Assembly: GCA_903822245.1 (NCBI GenBank)
Contig: CAIJOE010000157.1
Coordinates: 1-6,674 of the forward strand
Direction of reading: 5' to 3'
DNA length: 6,674 bases
Source: an uncultured Actinomycetes bacterium
GTDB lineage: Bacteria > Actinomycetota > Actinomycetes > Nanopelagicales > Nanopelagicaceae
Shown here: piece by piece, positions 1-6,674 of the stretch
Layout: the number at the start of each line of letters is the position of its first letter
Numbering within the stretch: the first letter of the stretch is position 1
Translations under genes and position numbers: made by a program
The notes under the pieces: generated by a model
What the model was told of the DNA's origin: nothing
The model's database searches: none
What the model saw: the letters and a program-made list of their open reading frames with translations, nothing else

Positions 1-1
1 C

Positions 2-3000
2 GCAGTTTTAGATTTCAAACTCCCTGAGGCTGGAAAATATGCAACAGGTATATTTTTTATCGATAAGACTTTTGTAGATAAAGCAGCCGTCGAAAAAATT
101 GCAGCCGAAGAAGGCTTAACAATTCTTGGCTGGCGTGATCTGCCAACAAATTCTTCAGCACTTGGTAAGACAGCTTTGTCAGTTATGCCCAAGTTCGAGC
201 AGCTATTTGTTTCGGGAAATAAGGGCGAAGCAGATATCGAGCTTGACCGTCTTGCATTCTGCTTTAGAAAACGTGTTGAACATAACTACCCGGTATATAT
301 TCCTTCGCTATCGGCGCGCACAATTGTTTATAAAGGAATGCTTACCACGCTGCAGTTGGAAGATTTCTTTCCAGATCTCTCTGATGTAAGAACGAAATCA
401 CCATTGGCTCTAGTCCATTCAAGGTTCTCAACCAACACTTTCCCTTCATGGCCATTAGCCCACCCTTATCGATATATTGCACATAATGGTGAAATTAATA
501 CTGTTCGTGGTAATCGAAACTGGATGCGTGCCCGAGAGTCTCTACTTTCTAGTGACTTAATTCCAGGTGAGCTTTCTAGACTTTTCCCAATCGTTGATAA
601 TGATGGAAGTGATTCTGCGTCATTTGATCAAGTCCTAGAGCTTCTTTACTTGGGTGGTCGTTCACTTCCTCACGCAGTTTTAATGATGATTCCAGAGGCT
701 TGGGAAAACCATGCGACAATGCCACAAAACCGAAAAGATTTTTATGAGTTTCATGCCTCAATCATGGAACCATGGGATGGCCCGGCCTGCATAACTTTCA
801 CCGACGGAAACCAAATCGGAGCAGTTCTAGATCGAAATGGTCTTCGACCATCACGTTATTGGGTGACCAAGGATGGTTTAGTCGTATTAGCAAGTGAATT
901 CGGTGTTCTAGACGTTGAACCTGAAAATATTGCAAGCAAGGGTCGATTGCAACCTGGTCGAATGTTTTTAGTTGATATTGAGCAGGGTCGTATTATTGAG
1001 GACGGCGAAATTAAAGATGAGCTGGCCGGTGCTGCGCCATATAGAAAATGGCTCGAGGATGGTTTAGTTGATTTAGAAGATCTTCCAGCACGGGAACATA
1101 TTGTTTATCCGCATAGCTCTGTTGTTAGACGCCAACGGGCGTTTGGGTATACCGAGGAAGAACTCAGAATCATTGTTACCCCGATGGCCAAGAATGGTGC
1201 TGAAGCACTTGGCTCAATGGGAACTGATTCACCAATTGCCGCCCTTTCAGCAAAGCCTCGTCTTTTGTTTGATTATTTCTCCCAGTTATTTGCCCAGGTC
1301 ACCAACCCACCACTGGATGCTATTCGCGAAGAATTAGTTACAAGTCTTGGCAGCACAATTGGACCAGAACATAATCTTTTGGACCCAGGGCCAGAATCAG
1401 TAAAGCAAATTTCACTTAACTTCCCAGTTATTGATAACGATGAACTGGCAAAGATCATTCACGCAAATGCCGATGGCAACCGCCCAGACTTTGAAGCAGC
1501 TGTCATTCGTGGCCTTTTCCCGGTGTCTGGTGGGGGAGAAGCGTTAGCAAACCGTATCGAAGAGATTCGATCCGAGGTATCACATGCAATTAAAAATGGT
1601 GCCCACGTAATAGTTCTTTCTGATCGTGATGGCGATTCTGAAGACGCGCCAATTCCTTCGTTATTGCTAACCGCGGCTATCCATCACCACCTTATTAGGG
1701 AGAAAACGCGTACAAAGGTTGGCTTAGTTGTTGAAACTGGTGAAGTTCGCGAAGTTCACCACATAGCTCTACTGGTGGGATTTGGTGCCGGAGCAGTCAA
1801 CCCCTATTTGGCAATGGAGTCTGCCGAAGATTTGGTTCGCCAAGGCGTCATAACTGGAATTACACCGGAAAAGGCCGTTGCAAACTTAATTAAGTCACTT
1901 GGTAAAGGTGTCTTAAAAGTTATGTCCAAGATGGGAATTTCGACAATTGCTTCTTATACCGGAGCACAAGTGTTTGAAGCAATTGGACTTTCTCAAGAGG
2001 TCGTAGACGAATATTTCACTGGTGTTACTTCAAAGCTGGGTGGAATAAGTATCGATGCAATTGCTGAAGAGACAATTAAGCGCCACCACATCGCATATCC
2101 ACCAGGAGGCGAAGTTCCAGGAACTAAGCGCCTACCTATCGGAGGGGAATATCAATGGCGCCGCGAAGGTGAACCCCATCTATTTGATCCCGAGACTGTC
2201 TTTGCCTTGCAGCACGCAACTCGCAACAAGCGCTATGACATTTTCAAGCGCTACACAAATCGCGTGGATGACCAATCAAAGCGATTGATGACCCTACGTG
2301 GACTCTTTGATTTTAAAACCGGTGTTCGACCACCTATATCAATTGATGAAGTGGAACCTCGCTCGGAGATAATCAAGCGATTTGCTACGGGTGCGATGTC
2401 TTATGGTTCAATTTCTTCTGAAGCGCACGAAACTTTGGCTATTGCAATGAACCGAATTGGTGGAAAATCAAACACTGGTGAAGGCGGCGAAGATCCAGCA
2501 AGGTTTACTCCGGAAGCAAATGGTGATTCCAAACGCTCTTCTATCAAGCAAGTGGCATCCGGTCGCTTTGGTGTTACAAGTGAATACCTAGTTAACGCTG
2601 ATGATATTCAAATCAAGATGGCGCAAGGCGCAAAGCCTGGCGAAGGGGGACAGCTTCCTGGTAACAAGGTTTACCCATGGATCGCAAAAGTTCGCTACTC
2701 AACTCCTGGCGTTGGACTCATCTCACCACCACCACACCACGATATTTATTCAATCGAGGATTTAGCTCAACTAATTCACGATCTAAAAAATGCCAATAAT
2801 CAAGCACGCATTCACGTGAAATTGGTTGCAGAAGTTGGAGTCGGTACTGTCGCCGCAGGTGTCAGTAAGGCGCACGCTGATGTCGTTTTGATTTCTGGCC
2901 ATGATGGAGGAACTGGCGCTTCACCATTAACTTCCTTAAAGCATGCAGGTGCACCGTGGGAACTTGGTTTAGCTGAGACTCAGCAAACTCTGATGCTAAA

Positions 3001-4282
3001 TGGGCTGCGTGATCGAATCGTCGTCCAGGTAGATGGCCAAATGAAAACCGGTCGAGACATTGTTATTGCAGCATTGCTAGGTGGAGAAGAATTTGGTTTT
3101 GCGACTGCGCCACTCGTTGTATCTGGTTGCGTAATGATGCGAGTCTGTCATTTAGACACCTGTCCAGTTGGAGTTGCGACTCAAAATCCAGAACTTCGAA
3201 AGAAATTTACCGGGAAACCAGAATTTGTTGAGACATTCTTTGAATACATAGCTGACGAAGTGCGTGAAATTTTGGCAGATCTTGGATTTAAGACTTTACA
3301 AGAAGCTATTGGCCAGGTTGAATTCTTAGATACTAAGAAGGCAATTGATCATTGGAAAGCAAGTGGCTTAGATTTAGCACCAATCCTTAGTGCACCAGTA
3401 TTTGATACAGACGCGCCTCGCAGGAACACGACAACTCAGGACCATGGGCTTGTAAATGCACTAGACAATAAATTGATCGAACTTGCAAAAGATTCCCTTG
3501 AATCAAAGAAGGATCTTCGAATCTCCCTGCCCGTGAAGAATGTAAACCGCACGGTTGGAACAATGCTCGGCGCTGAAATTACTCGAAAGTTCGGGGGAGG
3601 CGGCCTGCCTGATAACACTATTGATGTGACACTTCACGGAACAGCCGGGAACTCATTTGGTGCGTTTGTTCCAAAGGGATTAACTCTCAGGCTTTACGGA
3701 GATGCAAATGACTACGTGGGCAAGGGGCTTTCAGGTGGTCGAGTGATTGTTCGACCTGATGAGAAAGCTTCATTCCTATCTAGTACCAACGTAATAGCTG
3801 GAAATGTCATCGGCTATGGCTCAACTTCAGGTGAGATTATGATTCGCGGGCTAGTTGGCGAGCGTTTTTGCGTTCGAAACTCTGGCGCGACTGCAATAGT
3901 CGAAGGCGTCGGTGATCACGGTTGTGAATACATGACCGGTGGAATTGCAATTATCCTCGGACAAATTGGTCGTAACTTCGCTGCCGGAATGTCTGGTGGC
4001 CGGGCTTTTGTAGTTGACCTTGATGCAAGACTTGTCAATCCAGAGATGGTTGATGTCTTAACTCTTCCAGCTGATCAAGAACCAATCGTTAAAAATTTAA
4101 TCTCAAATTTCCATGTGGAAACTGGATCGCTAATTGCAAAGGACCTAATTTCTGATTGGGAAAATGCAAAAAGTAGGATTTCTATGGTTATGCCACGAGA
4201 TTATGCAAGAGTGCTTGCGGCAATGGAGCGAGCAAAGCGTGAAGGACTCCCAATTGAAAAAGCGATTATGGAGGCAATCTAA
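2..4282 (+). CDS. gltB: Glutamate synthase (NADPH) large subunit, 5'-truncated by the window edge
   Basis: This subunit hydrolyses glutamine and channels the ammonia to an FMN site, where 2-oxoglutarate becomes glutamate in the cytoplasm. The frame is open from base 2 and gives 1426 residues, numbered here from base 2. Residues 1 to about 345 are a class II glutamine amidotransferase domain, with HSRFSTNTFPSW (Arg141), HNGE (162-164), GSD (202-204) and DRNGLRP (277-283). A central linking domain follows at about 400-690. The FMN synthase domain, at about 730-1100, has ATGAMSYGSIS, GAKPGEGGQLPGNK and SGHDGGTGASP. Cys1043, Cys1049 and Cys1054 (C-x5-C-x4-C) are the expected 3Fe-4S ligands. The C-terminal glycine-rich beta-helix domain spans about 1140-1390. 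Roughly 60 mature residues and any short propeptide are missing, so the catalytic Cys1 cannot be checked. No frameshift or internal stop is seen. A TTG at 176 is internal and is not the start. The adjacent gltD argues for the NADPH form over the ferredoxin form. Confidence 0.98.
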   Translation, partial: AVLDFKLPEAGKYATGIFFIDKTFVDKAAVEKIAAEEGLTILGWRDLPTNSSALGKTALSVMPKFEQLFVSGNKGEADIELDRLAFCFRKRVEHNYPVYIPSLSARTIVYKGMLTTLQLEDFFPDLSDVRTKSPLALVHSRFSTNTFPSWPLAHPYRYIAHNGEINTVRGNRNWMRARESLLSSDLIPGELSRLFPIVDNDGSDSASFDQVLELLYLGGRSLPHAVLMMIPEAWENHATMPQNRKDFYEFHASIMEPWDGPACITFTDGNQIGAVLDRNGLRPSRYWVTKDGLVVLASEFGVLDVEPENIASKGRLQPGRMFLVDIEQGRIIEDGEIKDELAGAAPYRKWLEDGLVDLEDLPAREHIVYPHSSVVRRQRAFGYTEEELRIIVTPMAKNGAEALGSMGTDSPIAALSAKPRLLFDYFSQLFAQVTNPPLDAIREELVTSLGSTIGPEHNLLDPGPESVKQISLNFPVIDNDELAKIIHANADGNRPDFEAAVIRGLFPVSGGGEALANRIEEIRSEVSHAIKNGAHVIVLSDRDGDSEDAPIPSLLLTAAIHHHLIREKTRTKVGLVVETGEVREVHHIALLVGFGAGAVNPYLAMESAEDLVRQGVITGITPEKAVANLIKSLGKGVLKVMSKMGISTIASYTGAQVFEAIGLSQEVVDEYFTGVTSKLGGISIDAIAEETIKRHHIAYPPGGEVPGTKRLPIGGEYQWRREGEPHLFDPETVFALQHATRNKRYDIFKRYTNRVDDQSKRLMTLRGLFDFKTGVRPPISIDEVEPRSEIIKRFATGAMSYGSISSEAHETLAIAMNRIGGKSNTGEGGEDPARFTPEANGDSKRSSIKQVASGRFGVTSEYLVNADDIQIKMAQGAKPGEGGQLPGNKVYPWIAKVRYSTPGVGLISPPPHHDIYSIEDLAQLIHDLKNANNQARIHVKLVAEVGVGTVAAGVSKAHADVVLISGHDGGTGASPLTSLKHAGAPWELGLAETQQTLMLNGLRDRIVVQVDGQMKTGRDIVIAALLGGEEFGFATAPLVVSGCVMMRVCHLDTCPVGVATQNPELRKKFTGKPEFVETFFEYIADEVREILADLGFKTLQEAIGQVEFLDTKKAIDHWKASGLDLAPILSAPVFDTDAPRRNTTTQDHGLVNALDNKLIELAKDSLESKKDLRISLPVKNVNRTVGTMLGAEITRKFGGGGLPDNTIDVTLHGTAGNSFGAFVPKGLTLRLYGDANDYVGKGLSGGRVIVRPDEKASFLSSTNVIAGNVIGYGSTSGEIMIRGLVGERFCVRNSGATAIVEGVGDHGCEYMTGGIAIILGQIGRNFAAGMSGGRAFVVDLDARLVNPEMVDVLTLPADQEPIVKNLISNFHVETGSLIAKDLISDWENAKSRISMVMPRDYARVLAAMERAKREGLPIEKAIMEAI
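4270..4274 (+). promoter_or_regulatory. Ribosome binding site of gltD, inside the end of gltB
   Basis: GGAGG lies eight bases before the gltD ATG, within the last codons of gltB (Met-Glu-Ala-Ile-stop). The gltB TAA and the gltD ATG abut with no spacer. This supports the ATG at 4283 as the start and suggests that gltD translation is coupled to gltB, which would suit subunits made in equal amounts. The coupling is inferred, not shown. Confidence 0.8.
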
Positions 4283-5740
4283 ATGGCAGATCCAAAAGGT
4301 TTTTTAACTACGCCCAGAGAGAATCCAAAACGTCGCCCAGTTGATGTTCGAATCAAGGACTGGAAAGAAGTTTATGAGCCGCAAGACTTTGCAGTCCTTC
4401 AGAAGCAGGCAAGTCGTTGTATGGATTGCGGAATTCCTTTTTGCCATCAAGGCTGTCCACTAGGAAACTTAATTCCAGAATGGAACGACTTGATTTGGCG
4501 TGGGGAAAAACGCGAAGCGATCGATCGGCTACATGCTACAAATAATTTTCCAGAATTTACTGGCCGACTTTGCCCCGCTCCTTGCGAAACTGCCTGTGTC
4601 GTGGGAATCAGTGAAGATCCAGTGACCATTAAACAAGTTGAGCTTCGTACTATTGAAGAGGCCTTTGCAAATGGCAATGTCAAACCAATGCCTTCAGAGC
4701 GCCTAACTGGCAAAACCGTTGCAGTAATTGGATCTGGTCCAGCTGGTTTGGCTGCGGCGCAGCAACTTACACGCGCAGGACATACTGTCGCTGTATATGA
4801 GCGCGCACCTAAGCCTGGCGGATTGCTTCGTTATGGGATTCCTGAATTTAAAATGGAGAAGTCGATTCTTGATCGTCGTATTGACCAAATGGTGCAAGAG
4901 GGAACTCGCTTTAGAAATAACGTAAATGTTGGAGTGGATGTAACCGGCACCGAATTGCGAACTCGCTATGACGCAATAGTTCTTGCCGTTGGCTCTACAA
5001 ATTGGCGCGACATTCAAGCTCCAGGACGCGAACTAAAGGGAATTTATCAAGCGATGGAATTCTTACCTTGGGGAAATAAGCAAGGTTTGGGAGAACTCGA
5101 ATCTGAACCTCCAATCAATACTGCGGGCAAGCACGTGGTGATTCTTGGTGGTGGCGACACAGGCGCAGACTGTTTAGGAACTTCGATTCGGCAAGGTGCG
5201 GCCAGTGTCACACAACTTGAGATTATGCCAAGACCAACTGAAGAACGACCAAGTTCACAGCCATGGCCAACCTATCCAATGATTTATCGTGTGAGCAGCG
5301 CCCATGAAGAATCAGGGGAGCGTTTGTATGCGGTTTCTACCGAAGAATTCATTGGCGATGAGAATGGCAATGTAAAAGCATTAAAAATTGTTGAAACAAA
5401 ATTAGTCGATGGGAAATTTGAAAAAGTTCCTGGATCAGAAAAGACTATTCCAGCAGACTTTGTATTTCTGGCCATGGGCTTTATTGGTCCTGAGAAATCT
5501 GAGTTTCTAAAGCAATTAGAAGTTGAATTTGATGATCGTGGAAATATTAAGCGTGATTCAAAGTTTTGCACTTCACAAGAAGGAATCTTTGTTGCAGGAG
5601 ACGCTGGACGTGGCCAATCACTCATTGTTTGGGCGATAGCCGAAGGACGTAGCGCTGCTGCGGCTGTAGATGAATTTCTGATGGATGAAACTCAACTCCC
5701 AGCGCCAATTTTGCCAACAGATCGTTCACTGACTGTTTAA
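4283..5740 (+). CDS. gltD: Glutamate synthase (NADPH) small subunit
   Basis: This subunit oxidises NADPH on FAD and passes electrons through iron-sulfur clusters to the FMN of GltB. It has 485 residues, a normal length for the family, and appears complete. The N-terminal domain has two cysteine groups: Cys46, Cys49, Cys54 and Cys58 (CMDCGIPFCHQGC), then Cys97, Cys101 and Cys105 (CPAPCETAC). Together these are the usual ligands of two 4Fe-4S clusters; the eighth ligand in this family is normally not a cysteine. Residues 146-160 hold the FAD Rossmann motif (GSGPAGLAAAQ), followed by the conserved YERAPKPGGLLRYGIPEFK. Residues 285-296 hold the second Rossmann motif (VVILGGGDTGAD), the NADPH site. 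The C-terminal AGDAGRGQSLIVWAIAEGR (438-456) closes the FAD fold. The start is fixed by a strong Shine-Dalgarno and by direct contact with the gltB stop. The beta-subunit fold also occurs in related oxidoreductases, such as dihydropyrimidine dehydrogenase, but the gltB partner settles the assignment. Confidence 0.98.
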   Translation: MADPKGFLTTPRENPKRRPVDVRIKDWKEVYEPQDFAVLQKQASRCMDCGIPFCHQGCPLGNLIPEWNDLIWRGEKREAIDRLHATNNFPEFTGRLCPAPCETACVVGISEDPVTIKQVELRTIEEAFANGNVKPMPSERLTGKTVAVIGSGPAGLAAAQQLTRAGHTVAVYERAPKPGGLLRYGIPEFKMEKSILDRRIDQMVQEGTRFRNNVNVGVDVTGTELRTRYDAIVLAVGSTNWRDIQAPGRELKGIYQAMEFLPWGNKQGLGELESEPPINTAGKHVVILGGGDTGADCLGTSIRQGAASVTQLEIMPRPTEERPSSQPWPTYPMIYRVSSAHEESGERLYAVSTEEFIGDENGNVKALKIVETKLVDGKFEKVPGSEKTIPADFVFLAMGFIGPEKSEFLKQLEVEFDDRGNIKRDSKFCTSQEGIFVAGDAGRGQSLIVWAIAEGRSAAAAVDEFLMDETQLPAPILPTDRSLTV

Positions 5741-5750
5741 GACTGTTTAA
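5731..5750 (+). repeat. 10-bp tandem duplication across the gltD stop codon
   Basis: The ten bases gactgtttaa occur twice, back to back and without mismatch. The first copy encodes the last codons of gltD and its TAA; the second lies just after the stop. Either copy ends the reading frame, so the protein is unaffected. A recent slippage event is the simplest explanation. Confidence 0.9.
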
Positions 5751-5760
5751 CTCTGAGTTA
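5748..5760. other. Perfect 13-bp palindrome between gltD and pyk
   Basis: TAACTC and GAGTTA flank a single central T, making a perfect 6-1-6 inverted repeat eight bases after the gltD stop. As RNA it could form at most a 5-bp stem with a 3-base loop. It is AT-rich and no U-run follows, so it is a poor intrinsic terminator. As DNA it could be an operator half-site pair, but I do not recognise the motif. It overlaps a weak -35-like TTAACT (5747-5752) that lies 16 bases before TACGTT (5769-5774). Confidence 0.4.
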
Positions 5761-5790
5761 CCCCGTAGTACGTTTCAATTCAGTTCCAAT

Positions 5791-5800
5791 TAGATTAAGG
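5791..5800 (+). promoter_or_regulatory. Candidate -10 element and Shine-Dalgarno upstream of pyk
   Basis: TAGATT (5791-5796) matches the TANNNT pattern of actinobacterial -10 elements and has no good -35 at the right distance. AAGG (5797-5800) follows at once, seven bases before the pyk ATG, and could serve as a ribosome binding site. If TAGATT is used, the transcript would begin only a few bases before the ATG and AAGG would be largely lost from it. If transcription comes from gltD or from TACGTT at 5769-5774, AAGG would be available. The sequence cannot choose between these. Confidence 0.3.
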
Positions 5801-5807
5801 TTGTTCC

Positions 5808-6674
5808 ATGCGTAGAGCGAAGATTGTTTGCACAATGGGTCCAGCAGTTGAGGCACCTGAAAAGGTAGATCAACTTATTGCGGCCGGAATGAATATGGCC
5901 CGTTTAAATCTCTCCCACGGGGGATATGAAGAACATCAAGCCCGACTAGACGCCGTTCGCACCTCTGCTGCCAAAGCTGGCAAAGCTGTAGCAATTCTTG
6001 TTGATCTACAAGGCCCAAAGATTCGCTTAGCGCGATTTGAAAACGGCCCACATGATCTTGCCCGTGGTGATATTTTCACAATTACAACCGATGAAGTGCA
6101 GGGAACAAAAGATCGCGTTGGAACTACCTATAAAGGGCTGCCTGGTGATTGCAAAGCTGGAGACAGAATTCTAATTGATGATGGAAAAGTTACGGTTGAG
6201 GTAATTGAAGTTAAAGGTAATGACGTTGTAACTAAGTGCATCGAACCGGGAGCAGTTAGTAATAACAAGGGAATTAACCTGCCAGGGGTAGCAGTCTCCG
6301 TTCCAGCCCTTTCTGATAAAGATCGGGATGATCTTCGTTGGGGACTTCGCGCTGGCGCTGATTTCATTGCACTTTCATTTGTTCGTAGTGCCAAGGACAT
6401 CGACGATGTTCATCGCATTATGGATGAAGAGGGAATTAGACGCCCGGTAATAGCCAAAATTGAAAAGCCTCAAGCAGTGGATAATCTCGAGGAAATCGTA
6501 AAGGCTTTTGATGGAATTATGGTCGCCCGCGGTGATCTCGGTGTTGAAATGCCAATCGAAGAAGTTCCACTTGTGCAAAAGCGGTGCATTACCTTGGCTC
6601 GCGATGCGGCAAAGCCCGTAATTGTCGCAACTCAAATGCTTGATTCGATGATCACTAATTCACGGCCAACTCGC
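5808..6674 (+). CDS. pyk: Pyruvate kinase, 3'-truncated by the window edge
   Basis: Pyruvate kinase transfers phosphate from phosphoenolpyruvate to ADP in the last step of glycolysis. The first 289 residues are present, and about 185 more, covering the end of the catalytic barrel and the C-terminal allosteric domain, lie beyond the window. Visible family residues include Arg32, Asn34, Ser36 and His37 in ARLNLSHG, Asp66 in VDLQGPKIR, Lys217 and Glu219 in the signature VIAKIEKPQAV, Asp243 in ARGDLGVE, and Thr275 in ATQMLDSM. The B domain (lid) lies at about 70-165. An in-frame TAA at 5796-5798 rules out an upstream start, and MRRAKIVCT is the usual actinobacterial N-terminus. Leu67, Gln68, Lys71 and Leu74 match the potassium-independent class. 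The gene is 67 bases after gltD on the same strand with no clear terminator between, so readthrough from gltBD is possible. The ORF is intact as far as it is seen. Confidence 0.97.
   Translation, partial: MRRAKIVCTMGPAVEAPEKVDQLIAAGMNMARLNLSHGGYEEHQARLDAVRTSAAKAGKAVAILVDLQGPKIRLARFENGPHDLARGDIFTITTDEVQGTKDRVGTTYKGLPGDCKAGDRILIDDGKVTVEVIEVKGNDVVTKCIEPGAVSNNKGINLPGVAVSVPALSDKDRDDLRWGLRAGADFIALSFVRSAKDIDDVHRIMDEEGIRRPVIAKIEKPQAVDNLEEIVKAFDGIMVARGDLGVEMPIEEVPLVQKRCITLARDAAKPVIVATQMLDSMITNSRPTR

Noticed and set aside
126..389. Plus-strand open frame of 87 codons near the left edge
   Set aside because: It is out of frame with gltB, whose amidotransferase domain continues unbroken through the same bases.
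2141..2157. Strong Shine-Dalgarno-like GGAGGGG followed by ATG inside gltB
   Set aside because: The ATG at 2155 is out of frame with gltB and reaches a stop after five codons, so it is unlikely to start a protein.
3590..3604. G-rich run in gltB that might form an unusual DNA structure
   Set aside because: It encodes the conserved FGGGG stretch of the C-terminal glycine-rich domain, and there are too few separate G-runs for a quadruplex.
4703..5017. Open frame of 104 codons on the minus strand inside gltD
   Set aside because: It lies antisense to the FAD-binding region of a well-conserved gene, has no recognisable motif and is explained by codon composition of the real gene.
5284..5625. Open frame of 113 codons on the minus strand inside gltD
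   Set aside because: It is antisense to conserved GltD sequence, its product resembles no known family, and no ribosome binding site stands out.
6128..6635. Two minus-strand open frames opposite pyk
   Set aside because: They overlap each other and lie opposite conserved pyruvate kinase motifs; neither product shows a recognisable domain.

Overview
This window is a compact, all-plus-strand stretch of bacterial chromosome. It holds three core-metabolism genes in the order gltB (5' end cut off by the window), gltD (complete) and pyk (3' end cut off). No mobile element, CRISPR array, rRNA, tRNA or unrecognised gene is visible. I looked for an undescribed system and did not find one.

The organism is most likely a low-GC, gene-dense actinobacterium. 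GC is about 40-52% in hand-counted 60-base lines. The pyruvate kinase begins MRRAKIVCT and carries VDLQGPKIRLARF, as actinobacterial enzymes do. The separate gltB and gltD genes encode an NADPH-type glutamate synthase, and gltB-gltD lying close to pyk is familiar from actinobacterial chromosomes. Freshwater 'Candidatus Nanopelagicales' (acI) would fit the GC level and tight spacing, but that is inference without a database search.

Layout: 2-4282 is the glutamate synthase large subunit. It is open from the first base and lacks only the N-terminus, including the expected catalytic Cys1. Its TAA is directly followed by the ATG of gltD, with a strong Shine-Dalgarno inside the end of gltB. gltD (4283-5740) is the small subunit, with two cysteine clusters and two Rossmann motifs. 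The 67-base gap to pyk holds the second copy of a 10-bp tandem duplication that spans the gltD stop codon, a perfect 13-bp palindrome, and a weak promoter-like and Shine-Dalgarno-like sequence. No convincing intrinsic terminator is present. pyk (5808-6674) gives the first 289 residues of pyruvate kinase, including most of the active site.

Function: GltB and GltD form NADPH-dependent glutamate synthase. It turns glutamine and 2-oxoglutarate into two glutamates and, with glutamine synthetase, assimilates ammonium. Pyruvate kinase makes pyruvate and ATP from phosphoenolpyruvate and ADP, feeding the carbon flow that supplies 2-oxoglutarate. The neighbourhood therefore joins nitrogen assimilation to lower glycolysis, though the sequence does not prove that pyk is cotranscribed.
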